The notes under the pieces are model-generated. The model was given only the letters and a program-made list of their open reading frames with translations, ran no database searches and was not told the DNA's origin. From NCBI GenBank assembly GCA_035541735.1, contig DATKMS010000250.1:1-25070 (forward strand): a DNA stretch of 25,070 nucleotides, in the 5' to 3' direction. Shown in pieces: positions 6,813 through 14,956 of this stretch. The stretch comes from DATKMS01 sp035541735. Lineage in GTDB: Bacteria; Desulfobacterota; Binatia; HRBIN30. Positions within the stretch are counted from its first letter, which is position 1, and every line of letters begins with the position of its first letter. The translations under genes and the position numbers were made by a program.

Positions 6813-8932
6813 GGAGACCTCGGATCATGGTCCGTGTTGCACCGCTTCGCCAGCAACCTTTGCAGCGGCGTCTCAGCAACGTGAGCGTTGCGTCGCGCCG
6901 CGTGCTCTCTTCCTTTTCGTTGCTGCTGGTGCTCTTTGCCGTCGACTCGGCTGCCAGCCGCGCTCAAGTCACGATTGACGACTTCAGCAGCGCGGGATCG
7001 ACGGCGTACAACGATGGGATGGGGCCAGCGGGTGTCGGCTGTATCGTCGGATCCGGCACCTGCACCCGATCCGATTCCAACCTGCCAACGACCAGTGTCA
7101 TCGGTGGCTCGCGCACGCTGACGGTGACGAGCCAGTCCAACGTGGGAACCATCCGCGCCGGTGTCGGCGCCAGCTCAGCCCTGTTTACCTACGATAGTAC
7201 GGTTACTGCCGACGGCTTCGCCGAGTTGCTCTATGACAACGGCGGGGCCGGGTTGGCGTTCGATTCTTCGGGGGCTGCGGGCATTGAAGTGCAAACGGCG
7301 GTCGCCGACTGCGCCGCGATTGGATCAGGAACTCCATGCCCGCCTCCAACTGCGGGCACACCTGGGTATCCGATCACCCTGACCCTCGTCGACACGTTGG
7401 GTCACAGCGCGTCGGTGTCGTTGAACGTCCTCGTAACCACGACGGTCAACCTCGACTTTCCGTTCGGCTCGTTCTCCAATGTCGACCGCACGAAGATCAA
7501 GAGCATCAAGGTCAGAATCGATCCGCTGCGCGCCGGTGACCTGCAGCTGAAGGCGATCCGGACGTATGGTGGCCCCACGCCGACATCAACGAAAACACCG
7601 ACGGTGACGCCCACCAGCATTCATACCCCTGAGGAGGTCAATACGTCTACGCCCACCGCGACTCAGACCTCGACCGGGACCAGAACGCCAACGCTGACGG
7701 CGACGGTGACCAGCACGCCAAGCACGACGAATAGCCCAACCGTGCCCTCGACGCCGACAGCTACGGGCACAGCGACCGCGACGCAAACGGCGACTGTGAC
7801 GTCGACAAGTAGCGCAACCCGCACGTTGACGCAGACGCCGACGAGTACGCCGACGGTGACCGGCACTACGACGACAACCGCGACGACTACTGCCACAGCA
7901 ACAGCGACGGTGACGCCGACCACCACATCAACGAACACGCCGACCGCGACGCAAACGGCGACTGTGACGTCGACAAGTAGCGCAACCTGCACGTTGACTC
8001 AGACGCCGACGAGTACACCGACGGTGACCGGCACCACGACGACTACCGCCACACGAACACCGACGACCACGGCAACGACCACACCGACGGAAACCAATAC
8101 GTTGACGCAGACGCCGACGAGTACGCCAACGATGACTAGGACCGCGACAACGACTCCCACATCTTCCGCCACACCGACGGCGACGGCGAGTGCGACGCCG
8201 ACGAGTACGTCGACGGACACGCCGACGGCGACGCCAACGGCGACCACGACAGCGACGGCCACGCATACGGCAACTGTGACCGCGACGGCTACCGCTACGT
8301 CGACTCAGACAGCAACGGCTACGGTAACAGCCACCAGCACGCCGACGGCGACGCCAACGGCGACCCCGACCGCGACGCCCACGCAGACGGCAACCGCCAC
8401 GGCGACGGCCACGGTCACGCGGACGCAGACGCCAACAGCGACGGCAACAGCCAGCAGCACGTCGACGGACACGCCGCTGGCGACGTGTACCATGACGCAG
8501 ACACCGAATATGACACCGACGCTCACGTGTGTGCCGACGATGACAGCGACACCGACGCCGACGCGCACGCCCACCAGCGCGGCGACCCAGACCAGCACCG
8601 CAGCCCCAACGCCCAGCGAGACACCGACGCTCACGTGCATACCGACAATGACCACGACAGCGACGAAGACGCCGACCCCCACCCTCACCAGGGTCCCGAC
8701 AATGACCCCGACGTGCACGCCCGTGTTACCGCCGACGCCAACTTGCACGCGGACGTTCAGACATCTGTCTCCCACACCGACGCGAACGGCTGCGGCGACG
8801 CGGACGCGAACACCAACGGCTGCGTGCACGCGAACGGCGACCCCCACACCGCCCCCGACGGCGACGCGCACGCCGACGGGAACTCCAGGGGCGCCCTGCA
8901 CAAAGACGCCGACTCGCACCCCGAAGCACTGA
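6809..8932 (+). CDS. Secreted protein: DDFS-type globular domain plus long Thr/Pro stalk
   Basis: The 707-residue product has a signal peptide (hydrophobic core SSFSLLLVLFAVDSAASRAQ, residues ~34-53). A globular, strand-rich domain follows at about 54-254 (VTIDDFSSAGS, VIGGSRTLTV, ELLYDNGGAGLAF, PITLTLVDTLGHSASV, IKSIKVRIDP), with Cys pairs 78/85 and 168/177. The remaining ~450 residues are almost only Thr, Pro, Ala, Ser and Val and end TPTRTPKH, with no membrane anchor. Such stalks are typically extended and often glycosylated. The globular domain is homologous to the next gene product. The ATG at 6809 overlaps the upstream stop; an ATG at 6827 with GAGGAG 10 nt before it is an equally good start and would shorten the long n-region. 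The function is unknown; a surface or envelope role is inferred. Confidence 0.8.
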   Translation: MRRPRIMVRVAPLRQQPLQRRLSNVSVASRRVLSSFSLLLVLFAVDSAASRAQVTIDDFSSAGSTAYNDGMGPAGVGCIVGSGTCTRSDSNLPTTSVIGGSRTLTVTSQSNVGTIRAGVGASSALFTYDSTVTADGFAELLYDNGGAGLAFDSSGAAGIEVQTAVADCAAIGSGTPCPPPTAGTPGYPITLTLVDTLGHSASVSLNVLVTTTVNLDFPFGSFSNVDRTKIKSIKVRIDPLRAGDLQLKAIRTYGGPTPTSTKTPTVTPTSIHTPEEVNTSTPTATQTSTGTRTPTLTATVTSTPSTTNSPTVPSTPTATGTATATQTATVTSTSSATRTLTQTPTSTPTVTGTTTTTATTTATATATVTPTTTSTNTPTATQTATVTSTSSATCTLTQTPTSTPTVTGTTTTTATRTPTTTATTTPTETNTLTQTPTSTPTMTRTATTTPTSSATPTATASATPTSTSTDTPTATPTATTTATATHTATVTATATATSTQTATATVTATSTPTATPTATPTATPTQTATATATATVTRTQTPTATATASSTSTDTPLATCTMTQTPNMTPTLTCVPTMTATPTPTRTPTSAATQTSTAAPTPSETPTLTCIPTMTTTATKTPTPTLTRVPTMTPTCTPVLPPTPTCTRTFRHLSPTPTRTAAATRTRTPTAACTRTATPTPPPTATRTPTGTPGAPCTKTPTRTPKH
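7574..8929 (+). repeat. Thr/Pro-coding low-complexity tract
   Basis: About 1.35 kb of degenerate ACN/CCN/GCN triplet repeats encode the stalk of the secreted protein. The repetition is imperfect and keeps the frame open throughout. It also creates long stop-free antisense frames of Val-Gly repeats, which are not genes. Confidence 0.9.
7774..8043 (+). repeat. Duplicated 102-bp unit inside the stalk (168-bp offset)
   Basis: The stretch 7774-7875 recurs at 7942-8043 with four mismatches. Both copies encode TATQTATVTSTSSAT, then TLTQTPTSTPTVTGTTTTT. A third partial copy (about 38 bp) begins near 8099. This is evidence of recent in-frame duplication within the stalk. Confidence 0.85.
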
Positions 8933-9098
8933 CGCAGGAGGCAAGGGATCGCAGCTCCAAGCTTGGGGGGCTGGAGCTGCTGGAGCCGTGAAATGGTCGG
9001 CTTCGCCCTTGCCTTCTGCGTCTCCCATAGGTACGGTCGGCGGCAGATGGCGCCGCACCGATCCTGGGCACCGGATCGGCAGGGGGGAGCAGAGGCGG

Positions 9099-9848
9099 AT
9101 GAAGGCGAGATACGCAAGCGGTTGGGTGGTGATTGCGCTGTGGCTGCCGGTCGTCATGGCCATCCGGGCCAACGCGACAGATGTTCCCGTCGACGACTTT
9201 TCCGAGGCACAAAACACGGGCGTCGCTTTGGTCGCCAATCAGGTGAACGTGCCGGTCTCAGCCACAGACTCAGGCCTCATGGGGGTGATTGGAGGAGTCC
9301 GGCAGCTCACCGTGGAGGCGACCGACCTTCCAACTCCAATTGACAATGTTGATGCGAAAGTTGATACGACCGTCCCCGGCCTGTGCTTCAACCTCACGCC
9401 CAACGCGAAGGGCAATTACAGTCTTCTGTACGACAAGGGAGGCGCGGGACTGGACGCCGACCTGTCCGAATTTCTCGGCATTCGGACCTTGCCGATCGCC
9501 GTGGACCTAGGGCTGGGAGGCACACAGGTCTCGTACACGCTCACCTTGGTCGATGCCGCAAACCATACGGCATCGCAAACAGTGGCCCAAGGGGGATGCC
9601 TCAACAGCCCATGCCAGGAAATTCGCTTCCTCTTGTCCGACTTCGCGGGGGTTAGCCTGCGGAGCGTGCGCAGTGTGATGCTGACCGTGTCTTCTGACGC
9701 GGCGTTTGACGAACTTATTGGTCCCATCTTGCTGTTCGGAACAACGCAGCGTGCCCCGCTGCTGTCGCCGATCATGATCGGGGCGCTGGTAGTGCTCCTC
9801 GGCGGAGTGAGCCTGAAGGGGATGCTGCACAAGTCAAACGCCCCATAA
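9099..9848 (+). CDS. Exported DDFS-domain protein with C-terminal membrane anchor
   Basis: The 249-residue product has a signal peptide (WVVIALWLPVVMAIRANA). A single globular domain at about 30-214 parallels that of the previous gene block by block: VPVDDFSEAQNT, GVIGGVRQLTVEA, YSLLYDKGGAGLDADL, SYTLTLVDAANHTAS, LRSVRSVMLTV. Instead of a Thr/Pro stalk it ends with one hydrophobic helix (LLSPIMIGALVVLLGGVSLKG, 222-241) and a short basic tail, resembling a C-terminal anchor or sorting signal. The ATG at 9099 is chosen over a start at 8988 because GGGGGGAG lies just upstream and the signal peptide begins there. The 166-bp gap from the preceding gene is compatible with one transcript. The function is unknown. 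Confidence 0.78.
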   Translation: MKARYASGWVVIALWLPVVMAIRANATDVPVDDFSEAQNTGVALVANQVNVPVSATDSGLMGVIGGVRQLTVEATDLPTPIDNVDAKVDTTVPGLCFNLTPNAKGNYSLLYDKGGAGLDADLSEFLGIRTLPIAVDLGLGGTQVSYTLTLVDAANHTASQTVAQGGCLNSPCQEIRFLLSDFAGVSLRSVRSVMLTVSSDAAFDELIGPILLFGTTQRAPLLSPIMIGALVVLLGGVSLKGMLHKSNAP

Positions 9849-9934
9849 AGCGGAGCAATGGACGGTCGACGGCCCGGAATGCTCACCGCCCGTCTTGGTC
9901 AGGTTGAAATTGATTGGGAGTACCGGCGCTGATC

Positions 9935-10774
9935 TCAGGACTTCCGCCGCGGCAGGAAGTCGGGCAGGTCGCTGCTCGGTTTCATCGTCCACTGTGGCGG
10001 ACGTTTTTCAAGGAATGAGCGCACACCTTCGCGGGCGTCGGGTTGTGTGCCGGTCCACCAGAACAAGCGACTTTCAATGTCTTCGGCGCGCTGCAGATCG
10101 GTCTCCAACAGGTTGTGCCAGATGAGTCGCTTGGTGATCGCGACCGAGACCGGTGCCGCGTTGCGCGCCACGTCGTCGGCGAGGGCACGCACGGTCGGCA
10201 GCAGTTCGGCGTCCGGGACGACGCGGCCGAGGATGCCGAACTCGAGAGCCTCGCGTGCCGACAGCATGCGGCCCGAGTACAGGACTTCGGCGGCTCGGCT
10301 GACGCCGATGAGGCGCGGCAAGATCCACGTGCTCAACGCTTCCGGCATGACGCCGCGCCGCACGAACGCGAAGGCGATCTTGGCACTCTCCGCCGCGATG
10401 CGGATGTCCCACTGCAGAGTCATGGTGATCCCGACGCCGACGGCGGCACCGTTGATCGCCGCGATGATCGGCTTCGTCATTTCCCACGGGCGAACGTCGG
10501 CGGCGCGCTCCTGGCGGACCTGTTCCTGGTAGCGCTCACGGTCCGCGCGATCGAAGGCGCTACTCCCTTCCGACAGGTCGGCACCCGCGCAAAAGCCGCG
10601 GCCGGCGCCGGTTACGATGACCGCCCGCACGGCATCGTCGGCGTCACACTGCCGGAAGGCGGCGGACAATTCCCGGCGCATCGTCGGGGTGTAGGCGTTC
10701 AGTCGGTCGGGGCGGTTCAGCGTGATGGTGGCGACGCGGTCGACCACCTCGTAGGCGATCTGTTCATAACCCAT
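9935..10774 (-). CDS. Crotonase / enoyl-CoA hydratase-family protein
   Basis: The 279-residue protein has the crotonase fold. The first half of the oxyanion hole is GAGRGFCAGADLSEG (57-71) and the second half is NGAAVGVGITM (108-118). Glu145 in GVMPEALSTWILPRL matches the second catalytic Glu of enoyl-CoA hydratase. The first Glu, normally in a GGGCE-like segment after the second oxyanion turn, is absent (GVGITMTLQWD). It may hydrate or isomerise an acyl-CoA, but a different crotonase reaction is possible. The start MGYEQIAYEV is preceded by GGAGG; an upstream in-frame ATG at 10795 would lie within that ribosome-binding region. It follows the SRPBCC gene by 22 nt, so the two form an operon, probably in fatty-acid or aromatic acyl-CoA metabolism. 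Confidence 0.88.
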   Translation of the reverse strand: MGYEQIAYEVVDRVATITLNRPDRLNAYTPTMRRELSAAFRQCDADDAVRAVIVTGAGRGFCAGADLSEGSSAFDRADRERYQEQVRQERAADVRPWEMTKPIIAAINGAAVGVGITMTLQWDIRIAAESAKIAFAFVRRGVMPEALSTWILPRLIGVSRAAEVLYSGRMLSAREALEFGILGRVVPDAELLPTVRALADDVARNAAPVSVAITKRLIWHNLLETDLQRAEDIESRLFWWTGTQPDAREGVRSFLEKRPPQWTMKPSSDLPDFLPRRKS

Positions 10775-10796
10775 TGGTGCTGCCTCCCGCAGCAAC

Positions 10797-11273
10797 TCAC
10801 TTCTTCGTGCGGCGGCGCGGCGTCACTGCCCGCGCGGCGCTCTCGGCGGCCGCCTTGAACTCCAGGACCGATGTCCGCAACGCCTGCCGTTCGATCAGCG
10901 CGCGCAACGGCCCGGGGACCCAGAACCCGATACTCACTGCCTGCCGGCAAGTGACCCGACAGCGCTTGGCTCCCAGCTTCTCGAACTTATAGCTCCCCGC
11001 GATGGACTCGAGGTCACCCTCAACCTCGGTCCACGTGAGGTCCGTCGGCTTGCGGTACTCGTACTCCAAGACGTAGCCGATGGTCTTGAGCTTCATGTCG
11101 ACGCGCAGTGCGACCCGCTTGGCCAGCCCGTCGGTGTAACGTTCCAGCACCTGGGTGCTCTTCACGGTCGAGAACCAACTCGGGTACTGCTCGAAGTCGG
11201 TGATGGTCGCGAAACACTGCTGCACCGACGCCCCCACCTCGGTGGTGAACTCCTGTTCGGCCGGCGTGCTCAT
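10797..11273 (-). CDS. SRPBCC (START/polyketide cyclase-like) protein
   Basis: This 158-residue protein has the helix-grip pattern: EFTTEVGASVQQCFATITDF at the N-terminus, then YPSWFSTVKSTQVLER, alternating strands with DLTWTEVEGDLESIAGSY, and a long C-terminal helix ending in a basic RRRTKK tail. Family members bind hydrophobic ligands such as polyketides, ubiquinone precursors or lipids; no catalytic residue can be assigned. It precedes the crotonase gene by 22 nt, and a good promoter lies directly upstream, so the two genes form a transcription unit. No Shine-Dalgarno sequence precedes the ATG. Confidence 0.85.
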   Translation of the reverse strand: MSTPAEQEFTTEVGASVQQCFATITDFEQYPSWFSTVKSTQVLERYTDGLAKRVALRVDMKLKTIGYVLEYEYRKPTDLTWTEVEGDLESIAGSYKFEKLGAKRCRVTCRQAVSIGFWVPGPLRALIERQALRTSVLEFKAAAESAARAVTPRRRTKK

Positions 11274-11281
11274 GGGGCGCG

Positions 11282-11310
11282 ATTATCTCCAAGCCCGTAG
11301 GCGAAATCAA
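11282..11310 (-). promoter_or_regulatory. Promoter candidate for the SRPBCC-crotonase operon
   Basis: On the reverse strand TTGATT (11305-11310), a 17-nt spacer and GATAAT (11282-11287, five of six consensus bases) end only 8 nt before the ATG at 11273. The predicted transcription start falls at or next to the start codon, so a leaderless mRNA is likely. Confidence 0.55.
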
Positions 11311-11330
11311 AAGTGCGGCACGTCGGCCGT

Positions 11331-13388
11331 TCACCACCGCCCGGGCTGCGCCGACACATCCCAGGGATCCCCTGGCTTGCGGGGAAACTCGTTTGAGAGC
11401 GGTGCGAGTGGGACGGAGCGCACGATGCCGCGCGTGCTGGTGTTGAGAAGCACCATGATGCTGCGCGAGCCGCGATTGATGACCGCCAGATCGATCAGGT
11501 GGTCGCCGTTGAAGTCACCGGCGGCGATAGCGACCGGGTGCCGGCCGACGGGAAAGGTGATCGGGTCGCCGAAGGCGTTCTCACCCGCGCCGAGGAGAAT
11601 CGAAATGCGGTCCTCGGCTTCGTCGGTCACGGCGAGATCGATCTTGCCGTCTTGGTTGAAATCGTCGGACACCAGCGGCCGCACCTTTGTGCCCATCTCT
11701 CCGACTGTCGGCGGCGAGAGGCCCTGCGAATTTCCCTTCAAGATCGACACGTGCTCGTCATGGCTGTTGCCGACGATAAGGTCTGTATGATGGTCGTTGT
11801 CCATCTCGCCGGTCATCAGGAAACTGGGATGGCGCAGCACGGGAAAGTTCTGCACATGCGGGAAGCGACCGTGACCGTCGGCGAACAGAATGGAAACGCT
11901 GTCAGACATACTGTTGGCGACCGCAAGGTCGACGTGTCCGTCATGATCGAAATCGGCGCTGACAATGGCGCTCGGGCCGATCCCGACGGCCACGAACAGT
12001 GGTGAGGCGAAACCGCCGTCGCCATCACCGGCAAGGACGGCCACATCGTCTGCCTCGAAATCCGCTACCGCGAGATCGACCCGGCCGTCATTGTCGAAGT
12101 CGCCCGTGGTCAGCGCGCGGGGCCCGCGGCCGATGGGTACGACCGCGCGCGGCACGAAGTTGGCGTGCCCGTCACCCAGCAGCACGCGTACGGTGTTGGC
12201 GTCCTCGTCGACAACAGCGATGTCGAGCTGGCCGTCGTGATTGAAATCCGCGACCGTGGCCGCCGCCGGACCGCTGCCGGCATCGAGGATGGGCGGTCCT
12301 GAGAGCTTGCCCTTGCCGTCGTTTTGCACGACGGTGAGCGAGTTGCTGATGCGGTTTACGGAGACGAGGTCGAGCGATCCGTCACCGGTCAGGTCTGCAG
12401 CCAGAAGCTCAACGGGGCCCGCGCCGACACTCGCTGCCGGGCCGGGGCGAAACGCTCCGCCACCGTCACCAAACAGCAGCCGGGCGCTTTGGTGCAGTCC
12501 GTCGGTGACGGCGATATCCACGATGCCGTCGCCGTTGAAATCACCCGCGGCGAGGCTGCGCAGGTTGGGATTGCGTTCGACGCGGGAGGCCGGACGAAAA
12601 CCGCCCTTGCCGTCGCCGGCGAGAAACGAGATGCCATTGTCGTCGAGAATCGCCAGGTCGAGCTTGCCGTCCGCGTTGAAGTCTTGCGCGACGGCACGCC
12701 GTGGGTGCAGTCCCGCCTCTGAACCGGTGAGCGGGGTGAAGCTGCCGTCACCATTGCCGCCGAAGACGGCGACGTTGGTGCCGTCCTCGTCCAGGAGCGC
12801 GAGATCGGGCTTCCCATCGCCCGTGAAATCACCAACCACCAGCGTTCGTGCAGCAACTCCGGCGGGGATCTCCACAGCGGCTGCGAAGCCGTGGCCGTCG
12901 TTCAGGAGTACGGAGACGCCGTCGTTGTGCCCCACCAGCAGATCAGGGCGCCGGTCGCCATTCACATCGGCTGCCAACACCGCGGCCGGCCGCACGCCAG
13001 TGGTGTAGCGTACGGGGGCGCTGAGGCTGGTGTGGCCATCGCCGCGCTGCACACGCACCTCGGCTGCCAATCGGCTCACGTACGCCACGTCGAGCTGGCC
13101 GTCGCCGTCAAAGTCGGCCACCGTCACCGCCTCGGGTGCGTTGGCCGTGCGCACGTTCAGCGGGCTGCCGAAGCTGCCTTGTCCGATACCCAGGAAGATC
13201 GACAGACCACCGGCGTCCGCGACGATCAGATCGGGCCACCGATCGCCGTCGAAGTGTCCGGCAGCGACCGCGACCGGTGAGCCGCCGGCGGTGAGGTCGG
13301 TGCGTGTCACGAAGGAGACGTCCGCAACGGCCGACCGCGCCACAAGTGCGGCAATCAGCGCCAGCAGGTGTGACGTGCGCAAGCACAT
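11331..13388 (-). CDS. Secreted FG-GAP/VCBS repeat protein
   Basis: The 685-residue product has a signal peptide (SHLLALIAALVARSAVA) and then thirteen recognisable repeats of about 45-50 residues. Each carries a calcium-binding-type loop (for example DFDGDGQLDVA, DFNGDGIVDIA, DFNHDGQLDIA) followed by a strand pair ending GDGxGxF. These are FG-GAP/VCBS blades of the integrin-alpha type and should build one or two beta-propellers. The eleventh (EMDNDHHTDLIV) and the last (DFNGDHLIDLAV) have degenerate loops. There is no other domain and no C-terminal anchor; the last 30 residues are Pro/Arg-rich. Binding or structural surface roles are typical; the ligand is unknown. It starts 8 nt after the SRPBCC gene at 13397, so the two are probably co-transcribed. 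Confidence 0.9.
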   Translation of the reverse strand: MCLRTSHLLALIAALVARSAVADVSFVTRTDLTAGGSPVAVAAGHFDGDRWPDLIVADAGGLSIFLGIGQGSFGSPLNVRTANAPEAVTVADFDGDGQLDVAYVSRLAAEVRVQRGDGHTSLSAPVRYTTGVRPAAVLAADVNGDRRPDLLVGHNDGVSVLLNDGHGFAAAVEIPAGVAARTLVVGDFTGDGKPDLALLDEDGTNVAVFGGNGDGSFTPLTGSEAGLHPRRAVAQDFNADGKLDLAILDDNGISFLAGDGKGGFRPASRVERNPNLRSLAAGDFNGDGIVDIAVTDGLHQSARLLFGDGGGAFRPGPAASVGAGPVELLAADLTGDGSLDLVSVNRISNSLTVVQNDGKGKLSGPPILDAGSGPAAATVADFNHDGQLDIAVVDEDANTVRVLLGDGHANFVPRAVVPIGRGPRALTTGDFDNDGRVDLAVADFEADDVAVLAGDGDGGFASPLFVAVGIGPSAIVSADFDHDGHVDLAVANSMSDSVSILFADGHGRFPHVQNFPVLRHPSFLMTGEMDNDHHTDLIVGNSHDEHVSILKGNSQGLSPPTVGEMGTKVRPLVSDDFNQDGKIDLAVTDEAEDRISILLGAGENAFGDPITFPVGRHPVAIAAGDFNGDHLIDLAVINRGSRSIMVLLNTSTRGIVRSVPLAPLSNEFPRKPGDPWDVSAQPGRW

Positions 13389-13396
13389 GATGCAGC

Positions 13397-13870
13397 CTAA
13401 TCGGGCTCGACCAGGTCCGGGCGGAACTCAGGGTGCGCCGCCAGCCACGCGGCGGCGCCGCGAATCGACTCCTCGTTCTTCTTGTTGATGAAACGGTAGA
13501 TTGGCCCCTCGAAGTGGCGCAGCAGGGGCGTCGCCATGTGGAACGACTCGCGAAAGCAGATGCGTGTGCGGTTGCGCGCCAACGGTTCGAGCAACATCGA
13601 CCCGCTCAACCCCGTCCGCAGCATGCGGTAGTCATACCCGCGTTCGGGCGTCACGTTGGTGACCAACTCGAACGACTCGCCACGGCGTCCGAACGGTAGG
13701 GGATAGATCACCTTACGCAGCAAGCCATTGCCGCACGCATCGCCCGGATACACGATCTCTACCTCCAAGACGCTTGGCGCGTATTCTTTCCACAGGTCAT
13801 AGCGTTGGAACAGCGCCCAGATCCGCGCCGCGGAAAACGGCATCTCCAGCTCGAACCGATGGTGGCGCAC
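13397..13870 (-). CDS. SRPBCC-type protein (second copy)
   Basis: About 157 residues show the START/SRPBCC pattern: RHHRFELEMPFSAARIWALF, then YDLWKEYAPSVLEVEIVYPG, strands through SFELVTNVTPERGYDYRM, and a C-terminal helix FINKKNEESIRGAAAWLAAH. It is clearly diverged from the SRPBCC protein at 10797-11273. I place the start at a GTG (13870) with GGAG 6 nt upstream. The frame extends to a TTG at 13906, which has a poorly spaced GGGGG. It sits 8 nt before the FG-GAP gene and downstream of the SDR gene on the same strand. The ligand and any activity are unknown; lipid or polyketide-like ligands are usual for the fold. Confidence 0.78.
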   Translation of the reverse strand: MRHHRFELEMPFSAARIWALFQRYDLWKEYAPSVLEVEIVYPGDACGNGLLRKVIYPLPFGRRGESFELVTNVTPERGYDYRMLRTGLSGSMLLEPLARNRTRICFRESFHMATPLLRHFEGPIYRFINKKNEESIRGAAAWLAAHPEFRPDLVEPD

Positions 13871-13978
13871 GGCAAACTCCGACGAGGGGCTTTCGTCTCC
13901 TGGCAATATCCCCCGTGAGAGGCCCGCTGCGCAAGAGAAATGATTGCCCCCGCTTGTGGTGCGCTGGGCAGTTCGGCG

Positions 13979-14005
13979 GGGGGCCGACTGGCCGCGCAGG
14001 CCCCC
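13979..14005 (-). terminator. GC-rich hairpin at the end of the SDR gene
   Basis: A perfect 7-bp stem, GGGGGCC (13979-13985) with GGCCCCC (13999-14005), and a 13-nt loop lie immediately downstream of the SDR stop. No T-tract follows, so this is at best a weak or factor-assisted terminator. Confidence 0.3.
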
Positions 14006-14775
14006 TACTTCGGGGCCATCCGTAGGGCTCCGTCGAGCCGGATGGTCTCGCCATTGAGCATGGCGTTCTCAACGATATGGCAGGCAAGTGCCGCGTACTC
14101 GGTGGGGCGTCCCAGGCGCGACGGGAAGGGAATCTGCGCGCCGAGAGCGAGCCGCTGCGGCTCGGGAAGCATGGCCAGCATGGGGGTGTCGAATGTGCCA
14201 GGCGCAATGGTCACGCAGCGAATGCCGTCGCGCGACAGGTCGCGTGCAATCGGCAACGTCATCCCAACGACGCCGCCTTTCGATGCCGAGTACGCGGCTT
14301 GACCAATCTGGCCGTCGAAGGCAGCGATCGACGCGGTGTTGATGATCACGCCACGTTCGCCGTCGTCGTTCGGTGTGTTCTTCAGCATTTCCGTCGCCGC
14401 CAGCCGGATCACGTTGAAGGTCCCGATGAGGTTGATCTTGATGACCATCTCGAACATCTCGAGCGGCATCGGCCCCTGTTTGCCGGTGGTTTTCATTGCC
14501 GCCCCCACGCCCGCACAATTGACGGCAATATGTACGCCGCCCAACTTGCTGACGGTTTGTTGGATCGCTTGCGTGACCTGCTCACTGCTGGTGACGTCGG
14601 CCGGGACAAAGATTGCCTTGGCGGCGCTCAACGTCGCGGCGAGTTGTTCGCCCGCCGAGTTCGGCCGGTCGAGAATTGCCGCCCGTGCGCCCTTCGCAAC
14701 GAATGCACGGACGGTGGCTTCGCCGAGTCCCGACGCCCCGCCCGTCACCAGAGCAACTGCACCTTCGAGTTTCAT
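14005..14775 (-). CDS. Short-chain dehydrogenase, 3-hydroxyacyl-CoA dehydrogenase type 2-like
   Basis: This complete 256-residue classical SDR has a cofactor loop TGGASGLG (11-18), NCAG (86-89) and a catalytic set S149, Y162, K166 (INTASIAAFDGQIGQAAYSASK). The segment ending INTASIAAFDGQIGQAAYSASKGG and the later GTFDTPMLAMLPE resemble the HSD17B10-like 3-hydroxyacyl-CoA dehydrogenases, which oxidise 3-hydroxyacyl-CoA with NAD+. That substrate is plausible given the crotonase gene nearby but is not proven. GGAGGT with a 4-nt spacer precedes the ATG, one of the best Shine-Dalgarno sequences in the window. The TAG stop is followed by a GC hairpin. Confidence 0.9.
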   Translation of the reverse strand: MKLEGAVALVTGGASGLGEATVRAFVAKGARAAILDRPNSAGEQLAATLSAAKAIFVPADVTSSEQVTQAIQQTVSKLGGVHIAVNCAGVGAAMKTTGKQGPMPLEMFEMVIKINLIGTFNVIRLAATEMLKNTPNDDGERGVIINTASIAAFDGQIGQAAYSASKGGVVGMTLPIARDLSRDGIRCVTIAPGTFDTPMLAMLPEPQRLALGAQIPFPSRLGRPTEYAALACHIVENAMLNGETIRLDGALRMAPK

Positions 14776-14942
14776 TTACACCTCCACACTCATTGGCCCA
14801 TCCTATCCGGAAAGGTTCACGATAAGTCGGAATCGCGCTGTTGGCTGCGTATTCCGCCCCCTGGTGTAGCACCGCGCGCGCGCCGGTCAACGACGCCACG
14901 CGCGACGCGGTCCAAGGCCTTTCGTGCGCTCCGGGGGTTTCC

Positions 14943-14948
14943 TAGAAT
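14943..14948 (+). promoter_or_regulatory. -10 box TAGAAT for the M48 protease gene
   Basis: TAGAAT (five of six consensus bases) ends 8 nt before the ATG at 14957, with no Shine-Dalgarno sequence between them. The -35 position is weak (TTTCGT at 17-nt spacing). The geometry suits a leaderless transcript. Confidence 0.4.
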
Positions 14949-14956
14949 AGCGTGCG

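Noticed and set aside
8305..9117. Long antisense frames of Val-Gly repeats opposite the Thr/Pro stalk (also 7663-7992 and 7999-8262)
   Set aside because: They mirror the ACN/CCN repeats of the sense strand, which cannot form stops on the other strand. They have no start context or family resemblance.
10043..10858. 271-codon + strand frame opposite the crotonase gene
   Set aside because: It is an antisense shadow in high-GC sequence; the crotonase motifs on the other strand are unambiguous.
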